From Fistulifera solaris (lineage: Eukaryota > Bacillariophyta > Bacillariophyceae > Naviculales > Stauroneidaceae), in assembly GCA_030295235.1 (NCBI GenBank), contig AP026138.1, forward strand, positions 186,001 to 250,000: 64,000 nucleotides of DNA. The letters are read 5' to 3'. Of this stretch, positions 11,129-21,703 are shown in pieces. A program made the position numbers and the translations under genes. The first letter of the stretch is position 1; every line of letters begins with the position of its first letter. The notes below the pieces were generated by a model, which worked only from the letters and a program-made list of their open reading frames with translations, was not told the origin of the DNA and did no database searches.

Positions 11129-12251
11129 ATGTGTGTACTTCGACGACGAAAGATCGCGCACCTATTTTTCGCGACGATTGTGACATGTTGTCGAGAGGTA
11201 GCAGCGTTCCCAACAACTCTCCCTCCCGTATCCAAATTGAAACAATGTCGCGGCTGGCAATCGGATGCTGCTTTGTGTCAGTCACTCAGTGACGGAGACG
11301 GTAATCTCAACGACAATAACAAGGATACTCCACAAGTCGTCCTACAACAAGCCACCGTCCAAATGACATCAAATTTCCAGCGATCTGTACTCTTTTCCAT
11401 CGGCATGACACTAGCGGGGGCGACGTTGGGACCCTTTCTGGATACCTATCACTCGACATTTGGAGTTTTGCACTACGAACATCCCATTACGGCGGCCTTG
11501 TGGTCTCGGCCGATCCCGCACTCATTACCGCCTGGTGGGTTCCGGAATTGTTTGGAGTGGCGGGCTTTTGATTGGTTGGCTGTACATTGGATTGGATGCG
11601 GGATTGTCTTCGTCATCGAAACGTCCGTCGGTGCCGAAAATACTCGTGGGAATCTCATTCTTCACCTTCCAGTACTGGTTCTCCGGAGTCCTCGTGGCGA
11701 TGGGAGTGGATCGTGTGACGATACTGAATATTATGTCCGCTATGGCAGCCATTGGTTTTGTCGCATTGGATGGAAGTCTGGCGGGCCTGGTGACCAGCAC
11801 GGCCACGGCGGTCGGCGGGCCTTTGATTGAAATTGGTTTGCTGTCCTTGACGCGGGCGGGCATGTTGGGAGAAAATGGCTATGCGTACACCGATTTGGGT
11901 GAAACGGGCTTTTTCCCTCTTTGGATCTGTCCCGTTTACTTTTTGGGGGGACCCGCCAATGGAAATTTAGCACGCGGGCTTTGGAACGCCATTTCAGAAC
12001 GTTTAGGAATTCCCGCTGAAGCATTGCCGAACAAGGGAGTTGACTGCAAGGTCTGCCAAAATACTCGCACAGTTCCTTGTCCGAATTGCGATGGAACAGG
12101 TGATTACATTGCGATGGGTGGTCGCAGAGTGTCGTGTACTTCGTGTCGCGGTCGAGGCTTTGTCATTTGCCGCGATTGTTTTGACGAGTACGGCGAAGAC
12201 CCCTACGACATTGAAGCTATCCGTGAGAAAATGTCCCGAATGCCGGACTAG
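11129..12251 (+). CDS. Plastid-targeted INSIG-like membrane protein with DnaJ-type zinc finger
   Basis: ATG 11129 starts a signal peptide (HLFFATIVTCC) ending REVAA-FPT, an ASAFAP-type plastid site. The middle resembles the INSIG fold: 'LITAWWVPELFGVAGFLIG' (after correcting the frame), several hydrophobic helices, then 'LWICPVYFLGGPANGNLARG', like the INSIG ending with Pro, Phe-x-Gly-Gly and Gly-Asn-x-x-Arg. The C-terminus has four CxxC pairs (CKVC, CPNC-DGTG, CTSC-RGRG, CRDC), a DnaJ/BSD2-type cysteine-rich zinc finger. Two -1 frame shifts break the gene: one in 11485-11510 and one at the TTTT at 11566-11569. Animal INSIGs control sterol synthesis in the ER. Here the location and the extra finger suggest a different, plastid membrane role. 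I cannot name it. Confidence 0.65.
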
Positions 12252-12417
12252 AGGCACTCACATTGAACTCAAAGTTTTGCTGCTATTTCTCGAAATTTAA
12301 CCTTATTTTACAGAGAGTGATTTAAATGTATGTAGAAGAGTGCTTGTTCTCGTAGTGAAATGTACGTTGATTGACTCGTTGGGAAATACGATTAGCGGTT
12401 TCTGCAGGAGAGAGATC

Positions 12418-13177
12418 TCATAAGCCTGTGTCGTTCCATGATGTAGAAGTAGAGAAATTCTGTTGCGTGTCAGAATTGTGTTGCAGCTGCCTGCCGTCAA
12501 CACCTTGTTGCATTTGCTGGAGGAGCGTTCCAAACTGGTTGGAAGGATCTTGAGCGAGCTCTTGAGGAACGGCTACCATGTTGTTGATGCCCTGTGTCTC
12601 GCCGACTTGTTGGTTGCCTTCATACACGGGAGCGGCAGAGGTCATGCCCCGAGGTATAATATCGATCAAGAAATCGAAGGTCTCGTCTTCCCCGACCGCC
12701 GCATGAATGTCGGCCCGTTGCAAGGTTCGACGTCGGCTCCTCTCGGTATGTTGCCAAGCACGAATGGTGAGCTCTTTAATCATGAGTTCGCAGGCCTTGG
12801 TCACTAAAACGGGGGCTTCCTGAGAAATCATGAACTTCATTTTTGTCGGTCTCTTTCCAAGGGAGCCCCAGGATTCGCTTGCCTTTGGCGTTCGCGCTCC
12901 AACTCTTGTGCAATGAAGTCTTCGCTTTTCATAATTTTCTTGATTCTTGCGAGCGGGAGCGACAAATTCTTCCAGTTTTCGGTTTCTTGAGAATCGCGGG
13001 AAGGGAAGAGATGAAATCTGTGAGACTATTATTATATACCTTCTATCGTCGAAACAGCATGCTTGACTTACTTGGATCAATTTGTTTGATCTCACGTACA
13101 GCAGCATTCCACACATCATCCAATGTCACTTCATTTTCGATCTGGGAAGCTGCGCTATTTTCATCATTTTCGTTCAT
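12418..13177 (-). CDS. NFYC: NF-YC / HAP5 histone-fold subunit of the CCAAT-binding factor
   Basis: This is one of three subunits of the NF-Y transcription factor and pairs with NF-YB through a histone fold. The first ATG is at 13177 ([12 protein letters not shown]); longer upstream frames have only non-ATG starts. The intron is 12986-13071 (86 nt), joining IDPK to TENWKN. The core reads [18 protein letters not shown], then after a frame shift [47 protein letters not shown] and [11 protein letters not shown], all hallmark NF-YC motifs. The shift lies at the T5 run 12840-12844 on the plus strand; one added base gives DRQKMKFM in frame. A 20- to 25-residue insertion (Glu/Arg/Gln-rich) between the first helix and the MKFM segment is unusual for the family. 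The tail is Gln-rich, as in activators. Confidence 0.88.
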
Positions 13178-13753
13178 CTCTTCTTGAGTTCTTGTTTCGC
13201 TTTGCGGGCGTTTTATTCTAATTCTGACTCTATAACTCTCATTAATCACTTAAAGTCTTCGTCCCTCGGTCGTTGCTTCTTAAACGCCAAGGGAGCGATC
13301 AGTGTTTCGATTTCACTTGACGCTTCAATGATGATGGACGGCAGAGGTTGCGATGATTGATTGGTTGATGTCGATGGGCGATACAACAACGGAGGAGAGG
13401 TGGTATGTTTCGTACGCCCCCCCGCCAACAGCTATCAATGACCATGTGTTTCGGACTTGCGCGCATTGACGCACGAATTACAACGTGACGTTTCTTGTTC
13501 TGTAAATCAGCCGTTGGCTGCGGAAAGACGTAGGAACATTATATACCGCTACGAAATTGGGTTTCTGTTCTCTGCCGAAACGTGAAAGAAATTGCATATA
13601 CGTACGTAGTACGTACAGTCCCGCCAGCTATCAATTGTGAAAACCGAGTAACTCAGGGTGAATCATCATTCGTCATCGACATTTTTCATTCATTTTCATC
13701 GTTGTGTGACTCCGGATTACCGAAAAATATGCGTCTCTGTGTAAAATCTAAAC
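13178..13753. other. Intergenic region upstream of NF-YC
   Basis: These 576 bp lie between the NF-YC start and the stop of the threonine aldolase gene, both on the minus strand. The part nearest NF-YC may hold its 5' UTR: an open frame continues upstream but lacks an ATG. A palindromic ACGTACGTAGTACGTAC stretch occurs near 13599-13617. No gene is supported. Confidence 0.4.
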
Positions 13754-14972
13754 TTACAAGTTCAACAGAGTTTTTACCATAGAATCGGCGATGTAATCAA
13801 CGTCGTCTATGCTGACCCCTAGATGCGTAACTACCCGAAATAATTTTCCGCCTGTGGAGTATCCGCCTGTTATCTTGATGCCGTATCCTTGTTCAAGTCG
13901 CTTACAGTATTCGCTTTTTGACTGAAGCACACTCTCTGGCAAGGAGAAGTAGAATATGTTTGTTTCCACTGCCCGAGAGATCTGAAATCCATAGTTTTCG
14001 AGTTTTGCTGCTAACTGCTTTGCAAAGTAATGATCCACTGATAAGCGCTCGACATTGTTTTCAAGAGCATACAAACCCATTGAAGCTACAACTCCAGCCT
14101 GTCGCATACCTCCTCCACATCGCTTTCTAGCCCGTTTCGCTAATCGAATGAACTCGTTATCACCAACCAAGACACTCCCTACTGGGGCTCCCAGCCCCTT
14201 GGAGACAAAGGGAGACGCTGTCAGCACCAGCACACAGCGAAGCTATAGATACGCCTTGGGCAACGGCTGCATTCGCTAATCGAGCTCCTGTATCATGAAG
14301 CAATGAGTGTAATGATATGTCCTCCCGAAAAATATAAAAATATTCATTGTACCTACCATCGACGTGTAATTTCAGTCCCAGTTCACGACAGATCGAACTC
14401 ATACCTGCCATGTACTCGACGGGTAAGGCTACCCCACCTAGCATATTGTGGGTATTCTCCAAGCACAGAAGCACGGTCTTGGAGCAATGGTCGTCACTGT
14501 CATCTCGAAAAAAGTCGCGAATATCCCCTTCCGAAATTTGAGCTGTTTCTCTGTCCTCAGGTAGCTGACGCGTGTGAATACCTCCCACGATAGCTGCATT
14601 CCCACCTTCCCATAAACTTATGTGGGACTGTGCACCGATCATGACTTCCGCTGCTCGATCGTACAGGCAGTGCGAAGTAAGAGCCACAAGATTCGCCATG
14701 GTTCCGGTAGGAAGGAAGAGACCGGCCTCGAAGCCTAACATGTCTGCCACATATTGCTGTAATTTCTGAACGGTTGGATCTTCTCCCATCACATCGTCAC
14801 CGAGCGGCGCGTTCAATGAGTACTTGATCATTTCTGGGGAAGGCAAAGTCACCGTATCACTCCGCAAATCAATAATGCGACGTGGAGATGATGACAATTT
14901 TCGACGACGGCAAAGCGACTTGCGGCGCAGCTGCTGCACAACATTAGCCAGCACGGATCTAGTAGTCTTCAT
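13754..14972 (-). CDS. Low-specificity threonine aldolase (PLP-dependent)
   Basis: It cleaves threonine or allo-threonine to glycine and acetaldehyde. The N-terminus (MKTTRSVLANVVQQLRRKS) is basic and looks like a mitochondrial presequence. Family motifs follow: IDLRSDTVTLPSPEM, then PLGDDVMGEDPTVQKLQ, FLPTGTMANLVAL, LCLENTHNMLGG and LKLHVDG|ARLANAAVA. The intron is 14288-14356 (69 nt) and interrupts the HVDGAR motif. The PLP lysine sits in LSKGLGAPVGS. Just before it the frame breaks near 14201-14205, where the sequence needs two extra bases (a CT unit) to keep SLCLSKGLG continuous. The rest (RKRCGGGMRQAGVVAS...) is intact to the stop. The gene is probably functional, with a local assembly error. 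Confidence 0.9.
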
Positions 14973-15780
14973 TGAAACAAAGCTAAAATTTATGCATTAA
15001 TGAGTTTTTTATGGCGACGAGAACAAACATATGAAAGCAACAACAGAAGCGCATTTTGCGATTATTGCATTGCGCTGTTCACGGTCAATTCAGTCACGTG
15101 TGCGGAATGCTTCCGCGAATTAACCGATGACGTGGACTACGTATCTCGCCTAATGGTTCCGGACAGGCTATCAAGTCACGTCGATAATGAAATTTTCAAA
15201 CACACATGGAGCTATGATTGGCAATTAATTTTGACTGAGCCAGTGTTTTGCCTAGAGCCAAACTTCTATGTTGTTGTGATAAATGTACCGGCACCTAATA
15301 TATTACTGGAGTAATAGTTTGTTAAACTCGAGAATAAAATTCCCTTGTCAATCCGATTCGAGCTAACTGAACTTACTTCGACTATGAGGCTATGAAGTTA
15401 TGGCAACGATCTCGTAGCGTAACCAGAACGAGGACTTAACGATGGCAATCTTGGTTGCGCTACTAATCGGTGCAGTTTTTCCCTTGCAATTGGCTTGTGA
15501 CGAAGCTTAAATACAAGTTGAAAATCTTCACTGAAGTACAACAACATATGTTATACCGGAGAATACACTCGAAATAAATATAACGCCACGTTCAACGAAA
15601 GTTTGTTGTTCTAAAACGACAACCGGGCTAACGCTTGCTATTCGTTGTTAACGTGCGACAGTTTTCTGCCAAAGGGTTCCGCACCTAGCTCAGCCGCAGA
15701 TATTATACAAGTATTCTGAGAAAGCAGGGATGTACAATTCGAATTGAGAAAAAGCGACTGCGCAGGAATAATCCAGGATT
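14973..15780. other. Intergenic region aldolase / HIG1
   Basis: About 800 bp lie between the aldolase start and the HIG1 stop. A 104-residue plus-strand frame at 15000 has no recognisable features and I do not call it. I see no repeats or RNA genes. Confidence 0.4.
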
Positions 15781-16163
15781 TCACTCGGCACTACCATCTT
15801 GACCTTGCTGTGCTTGCGCTTTCTTGGCATCTTGATACATGGGAGCGATTCGAAAGTCCAGTTTTTCCACTCCCAAGTATCCAATGAAACACATGAGAGT
15901 AGCAAATTGTGCCATGACACGAGCCTTCATCATCCGCTGACTTTTGACCGGATCACGATCGCGGAAACTTTTGATTCCGCTCGCCAAAAAATAAGCGGTC
16001 GCCGCGCATCCAATGGGTACCAGCGGTTGCTGTGAGAACTGCGTTGGGGAAATTGAAACGTTATGAGAGCTATTTCCTCGATGTAGCAAATTTGTATTGA
16101 AGCGCAACACACGAATCGTACCTTCCGCCAAATTTTTTCTTCGAGTGATTCATTGCGCGGCAT
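15781..16163 (-). CDS. HIG1-domain (RCF1-like) mitochondrial membrane protein
   Basis: This is a small protein of 100 aa in two exons. The first exon (16122-16163) encodes MPRNESLEEKIWRK. The intron is 16039-16121 (83 nt, GTACG...CGCAG). The second exon starts FSQQPLVPIGCAATAYFLA and carries the HIG1 signature: a hydrophobic helix after PxxPxG, a polar turn with QRMMKARVMAQ, then a second helix (FATLMCFIGYLGV). HIG1/RCF1 proteins sit in the inner mitochondrial membrane and help respiratory complexes III and IV associate. The tail is Gln/Ala-rich and polar. The short N-terminus ahead of the first helix is typical. Confidence 0.82.
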
Positions 16164-17026
16164 CTTCGGAGGCCCTCATCTCGGCTCGATTCACAAGCCG
16201 TACGCATAGTTGGTAGCCATCCCATCTTTGTTATTCAATGCTTTCAAAAGATCAACAGTAATAAATAAACGTGTTCACAACTCAATGCAGCGCAGAAATG
16301 CCGTACAATCTACAATCCCTTTTATTATTGTCGAATGTGACGACGATGTGACTCACGAAAACTGCATATTTCGTTTGTTGAAAAGGTTAAGGTTCATTTG
16401 TACCAGTAAAGAAAGAGAAAGAGCGTGTCACTTTATGTTTCGATTTTCGATCGTATTATTCGTGCGCGAGAACGACTGTAGGCAAGAAAGTGATCGATGT
16501 TCCGAATTTCAAGATCAAACGACTTAATAACTGTCGTCATTTGAAATATAGTACTTTAAAGTAGAACTAGTTTCGGTTGAAAACCGTATCTTTCTAGGCG
16601 CTTTGCCGTTGAAGACCCTCTTTAGGCGCCAAAGACGGAACTCGGCCTACGGGCGTGCCCGTGCTTGCGCCGTTGGCGCATTGGTTCGAAAAGACCGTAA
16701 ATACCATGGTACACGAGCGGTTGGTTGAAATTCGATGTCTTTGTTGAAATTCGGCTGCATCGTTGGAAGGATTTAAGACCATTTGAACCGCAATTGCCTT
16801 GAGTATTGACAAACAACAAGATAAACGAAGTCTCATTGCGGTTTAAAGTGGTTATTCCTGATTTTTAAACGGAAGCGTCAAGCAAATCAATTGTTATCTC
16901 TCCTGGTTGACATCAGTACTGCAATTCTTCCCTTCGAAAGTGCTCCTGCCCTTTTCATTTATTTCGCTTTATTAGGCGGATTTCATAACACTCTTATTAA
17001 GCGCCGCGATTATTACGCATTTTTCA
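16164..17026. promoter_or_regulatory. Divergent intergenic region HIG1 / CTD phosphatase
   Basis: These 863 bp separate two divergent starts and probably contain both promoters. Small open frames around 16210 and 16600 lack supporting features. I could not assign a specific factor site. Confidence 0.35.
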
Positions 17027-18228
17027 ATGACACAGGTTACAAGCGCTGCCGCTAAGGAGGCTCCGAAGACACCGGCAAACCAAAAAACACCCAACCGCAT
17101 CACCAACAACTATGCTGACGCTACTACCCCCATCACCAGCATGAAGCCCAAACGCCCTCGCTCGTCGCTGAACGGTGCACCTGCTTCTTCGGCTCAACCC
17201 GGACGTCTTAGCAATACCGAAGTTCCGTTGTCGCCGATGCATCCGGTAAAACCGGTACACCGAGACGCAAATGATGGGGTAGTCAAACTTGCCGAAGAAA
17301 CGAAAGGATCCAGTTCTTGGGTAACTCGCAAAGTCGATGCTCTTTTCAGTCCGGTGTTACGGATGCTGGAGCACAGCGACGAAGACGAGGTGGTGGTACA
17401 CGGTCTCCCGCGCGTTCAATCGGAAGAGGAAGAACACAGTGACGACTGTAGCATTTCCATTCAAGGGCAAGAAATGCCCGAGTCGGACGAATTCAATCCA
17501 TGGCAATTTATTCAGTCGTTGCCGCCCTATCAAGAGATCAGCTACCTTCGTCCGAACGTATGCCTTCCGCCGAAAGACCCGCAGGCGCCCCCGATCACCT
17601 TGGTGTTGGATCTGGATGAAACGCTGGTGCACTGCAGTGTCGAACCCGTGGATGATGCCGACTTGGTGTTTCCGGTTGATTTCCATGGGATCACGTACCA
17701 AGTGCATGTTAAGAAGCGACCGTATTTGGAAACATTCTTGGAGGCATGTTGCGGAAAGTTCGAGGTGTTGTTGTTTACAGCCAGTCAGAAAATTTATGCC
17801 AATGAGCTTCTCAACCGTATTGATCCTGGTGAGTCAACTGTGTTTGAGTTGACTTTAATGGGTTGTGTTTCATTTTCTCACGTCTTTCTTTCTCTCTAGA
17901 AGGAAAATACATCCAACATCGGTTGTATCGCGACTCGTGTCTCCCGGTCGAAGGAAATTTCTTGAAAGATCTCACCGTCCTTGGTCGAGATCTGGCACAG
18001 ACCATTCTGGTCGATAACTCACCACATGCTTTTGGTTACCAAGTTGAGAATGGGATACCTATCGAATCCTGGTTTGAAGATCCAGATGATCGCGAATTAA
18101 TTAAACTGGAGCGTTTCTTGCGGCAGCACTGTCTCGACGTTCCGGACGTGCGCCCCATCCTCGACAAAAAATTTCAGTGCCGTCGGCTGGTTAACGAAGC
18201 ACCACCTATCTTATTCGGGGATGAGTAG
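17027..18228 (+). CDS. FCP/SCP-type (CTD small phosphatase-like) HAD phosphatase
   Basis: This is a Mg-dependent aspartate phosphatase of the HAD superfamily, of the type that dephosphorylates the RNA polymerase II CTD or related nuclear substrates. Residues 1-180 are low complexity (Pro/Lys/Ser-rich, then acidic). The catalytic motif VLDLDETLVHC is at about residues 190-200, with VKKRPYLETFLEAC and FEVLLFTASQKIYANELL following. The intron is 17829-17899 (71 nt) and splits the codon in IDP|EGKYI. The second exon completes the fold: LPVEGNFLKDLTVLGRDL, TILVDNSPHAFGYQVENGIP and FEDPDDRELIKLERFL. All catalytic Asp, Thr and Lys positions seem present. The protein is about 376 aa. Confidence 0.93.
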
Positions 18229-19039
18229 GTCATGTGAAAGTAAATATAAAAGAAAGATCTGTCTAAGCTTCGCTAATATTTGTCAGTCATTTTTAACTGT
18301 TAACCTAGGTCATTTAGTTTGCTGTTTAGAAATGAGAACCTGTTATTTGTAGATGGCTCAAGCCATTCTGAAAGACTTTGTAATTCAATACTGCTTCATT
18401 TTCTTAGTCCTGCGTCCTGGAATTTAGAACGTATAACCTGGAATGTATTTTTGCCAGTGGACTCGCCCTAATATAGTTTTTGTCTTCAATTTTATAGCCT
18501 TCTTATCCTCGCTATCGGTTATTAAACTAGCCTTGCGCATGATCCTGCTTCTGCCGCATTTTCATGAGCTAATATATTAGACACACGCTTCAATTGACTT
18601 AGACCTTAGACCTTAGACGTGCAAGGCTAGTTAGGATTCGTGGTAATACGAAATGGTTTGTACAGTAAGGCTTACAATCTCGCTAGCTTCATTACTTAGA
18701 GCAAATATCGCTAAATACCTGCTAAAAATTCAAATACTTAAGTTTTTTGCAATACCACTCTAATGTAATCATATACTAGAAAACATGCAATCTCCTAAGT
18801 ACTTTTTGCATCATTGGCTTTTCTATCAACGAGGAAATCGCCGGACTGGTCTCATAGGTCTAAATAAACGTAGCGGATGACGTTTGTCGTGATCTTGAAA
18901 CTCGTCCCATCGTTTGCGACAACGAACAAGCTCAATAACAGCAACAATTTTCGTTTTCTTTCGCCCTTGAAGACGATCGACTTGCCGGAAAGATCATAGT
19001 ATTGTACCTTGAGTTTCAAGCAACGTCGTCAATCTCACC
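18229..19039. other. Intergenic region
   Basis: These 811 bp between two plus-strand genes are AT-rich and have no supported gene. A small tandem run, (CTTAGAC)n, is visible near 18597-18617. The right end is the likely promoter of the membrane-protein gene. Confidence 0.4.
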
Positions 19040-19924
19040 ATGAGTGTCGCGTCCTACGCTCTAGCCAATCCTACAAAGGTCCTATACGGTGCCCTCGCAA
19101 CTTGGTGGTTTGGTGGTATCTTAGCCATAATCATTCCGCTTATAAAATGGCGACAGTCTCGCGAAGCTTACTATAACATGTTCGGTCGATACATTGAGTA
19201 CCAGAACGCACAACGCCAAGCGGAACGTAACCAAAACCAAAATAATCAGATGTACAATTACAATGGGTATACGATGAAGAACTGCTCATGGTGGCAATGG
19301 GGATGCCGAAGGCAGCAATACAAGTACCATCAGCAGTATTATCAGTACCTTCAGCAAAACGGGGGCGCACAAGCGCAGCGCCGAGTCTATACGCCACGCT
19401 GGTACAATTTTTTGGGAGGAAAGATGCCCGAAGAGGATAATCGTCACCGTGAAGAAATGGGTTTCGAACAAAACAGCGGAGGCGGTGTCAAGTTTGTTTA
19501 TGCATGGTCACTTATCATGTTTGTAGCCTTGTTGCTGTATGCGTCGTTTGTCATGTACCGACAGTACCAGTTCCGGGACAAGTTGACATTCAGCGTCGGC
19601 ATGGTTTGGGTTCTTCTTCTGACCGTTTTCCAATACAGCTTTCTCATGCTCGTTCTGGTACCCCAAGGAGTTATTGAGACAGATGATCGAGACCTCGAAA
19701 ACTTCGCTTATGGATGGTATGGGCAGTTCCCTATCCTTCTTGCTTACTTCCAGTTTGCCGTAGCTTTGTTTTCTGGAATTTCGTTGTTGCTGCTCACGGG
19801 CATTCTATCCTATGTGCAGCGCATCAAGTCCAAGTCCAGCTCCGTTGCCGAAGTGGTTCAGGATGTTTCCAAAAGTGACACGGTGGGAAAAATCGCAGGC
19901 GATGGATACGATCGCTTGGCTTAA
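19040..19924 (+). CDS. Multi-pass membrane protein of unknown function
   Basis: This 294-aa frame starts at ATG 19040 in the context CACCATGAG. I see one hydrophobic segment near residues 17-36. A polar Asn/Gln/Tyr-rich segment follows (about 50-115, with NQNQNN and KYHQQYYQYLQQ). Three more hydrophobic segments lie near 150-170, 185-207 and 228-258. A Cys/Trp cluster (NCSWWQWGCRR) lies in the polar part. The C-terminus is a short Ser/Lys-rich tail. I do not recognise a family. The composition and a single clean frame support a real gene. Confidence 0.75.
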   Translation: MSVASYALANPTKVLYGALATWWFGGILAIIIPLIKWRQSREAYYNMFGRYIEYQNAQRQAERNQNQNNQMYNYNGYTMKNCSWWQWGCRRQQYKYHQQYYQYLQQNGGAQAQRRVYTPRWYNFLGGKMPEEDNRHREEMGFEQNSGGGVKFVYAWSLIMFVALLLYASFVMYRQYQFRDKLTFSVGMVWVLLLTVFQYSFLMLVLVPQGVIETDDRDLENFAYGWYGQFPILLAYFQFAVALFSGISLLLLTGILSYVQRIKSKSSSVAEVVQDVSKSDTVGKIAGDGYDRLA

Positions 19925-20218
19925 TGAAGTAAATATTCAATGGTAACACTAGTGCAGTTTTAATTTTAAATTCATTTGTTCGGGTGCTAAAAAAAGAAGT
20001 CCACGATAGATATCTGAAAACAGATCGCTGATGATCATTAAAGAAGCTACCTTCGGTTTGAGCTACGTTACAGGTTGACGGTTAGTGCAGGCAGGGACGA
20101 TTCCTTTCGCCCTACGGCACCAATTAACTAGAGAGAGGGATGCTATCTTTTGACATGAAGGCATTACATTAAGTTATAATTCATAATTTTGTGTACTTAC
20201 TTCTTTTGTGTTCGTCGT

Positions 20219-20930
20219 TCAGTACTGACCCAAAGAAGAGAAAGCATCGGTGCTAGACGAGGTTCTTGCTTGCAGTTGCAAACGCTGTTTTGATGCTGCG
20301 AGCTCTGAGAGGAAGGCTAGCTCATTCGCAGCAGTGTCCACGCGTGGATGTTGCAGTTGCATGAGGAGCTTATTAATATTGTCGGCGGTGAGAAATTGCT
20401 GCCGTAATTGCAGATTTGGCACAGATTTATCGTGAGCGAGAGAAAAGTCACTAGCCCCTCGTTTGGATCGAATCATTGCTTCCCTGAGCTGCGCGTTCTC
20501 TCTACGAGCAGCCTCGATTTCAGTCTCCAGCTTTGCTGCAGCACGGCAGCTTTCTTGATAATCTTTCGATAGGGATGAAACGGTTTTCTATGCAAGAATA
20601 AGAAGAGGTTAGTAGTGAGAATGCTGAAAAGGCCTTCTAGTTAATGACATTCGCTTACCTGCAAGTCGGCAATGATTTCCTTGCGTCGCTGGCGAGACTG
20701 AAAAGCGGCAAGACGGTTTGCGGCACGTCTCGCCTTTTGCGGTCTGCTTCGGATAAATTCCCTTTCTGAGCGGCCTCGAGCTTCGCTTGAAGGAGGGCCG
20801 TTTCACACAATGATCCTTTCTTCACCAATCGCCGTCCATCGGATCTGCGCCGATCCTCAACAGCCGCCTCACCACTATGCTTTTCACTTGACGTGTATGA
20901 CATTGATTCAGAGTTGTCTGCAGTAGACAT
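20219..20930 (-). CDS. bZIP transcription factor
   Basis: The basic region reads ARRAANRLAAFQSRQRRKEI, matching the N-x7-R bZIP signature. It is followed by a heptad-like helix (LQKTVSSLSKDYQES, then LETEIEAARRENAQLREAM). The first exon starts at ATG 20930 (MSTADNSESMSYTSS). The intron is 20588-20658 (71 nt) and falls inside the helix after IIADLQ. In exon 1 the frame slips at the T4 run 20735-20738 (A-run on the coding strand); one added base links LSEADRK to KARRAANRL. The C-terminus has a Gln/Leu-rich stretch and no other domain. Diatoms encode many bZIPs, and nothing here shows the target genes. Confidence 0.85.
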
Positions 20931-21703
20931 TGTTTTCTAGAGTCCCAAGTCCCAAAGAGGCAACGCAACAAGTGACATAAACCCGATCGAGTTGGGTGTT
21001 TTATGCGCGTGTTGAGAGTGAGAAATCGGGTAAACGATCCAAGACCTCGCGTGGAAAGGCTACCAGACATCACGCAGCAATAAACCGGTCTTTTTCATCT
21101 TCAGTTTTCGCAACACGTATGGTTTTTACGTAAGGCGCACGTAGAAAAACACAAGTTCCGAGACAAGATTTCTGGGTGCCCAGAACAGTATTTCTGCTGC
21201 ATCACACCAACTTCCCGCGGAGTTTCGTCCAAACTCGCCACTATACATCAAACTGTATGAATTACCAGTGAAAAGGCTAGACGTTGATGATGCAATGATG
21301 CATGATGCATGATTGTATTGTACTATTTGAGAAATGCTGCGGCATGCACTCGTGATGCATTCGCGCGTATTGTAAAACTGGTGTGACATGGGCGGCGTTC
21401 CGCGACCTTCTTTGTTTCACAACCATTCATCACGTTTTTGTTGTGTGACGCACGCAGCGCATAAGCATGACGACATCTGTCCCTAAAGCCTAAAGCTACT
21501 AAGGCGTAAATTTCTAGAGAAGGTGCTCCTGTCAAATTCGATGCTTTTAGGTAAATAGTCTGAATATCATAAGGGTATGAACGACTTCTCATCGCTCTCG
21601 TTTTTTACAAAACATTTTCAGCTCTCTGGGTTGGTCTCAACGTTTCAGCACTATCTGACAAAAGAAGTCTTTAGTTTAGAGATGGCTGTAATAGACCTTA
21701 CTT
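20931..21703. other. Intergenic region bZIP / CUL4
   Basis: These 773 bp lie between the bZIP start and the cullin stop. Short ATGATGCATGATGCATGAT-type repeats occur near 21283-21313. I support no gene here. Confidence 0.4.

Noticed and set aside
13191-13249. Possible extra NF-YC intron with an upstream exon to 13428
   Set aside because: The splice phase would work, but the upstream frame starts only at TTG; ATG 13177 gives a normal protein.
15660-15705. GCACCTAGCTCAGC as the start of a tRNA gene
   Set aside because: No cloverleaf or B-box (GTTCRANNC) follows at the right distance.
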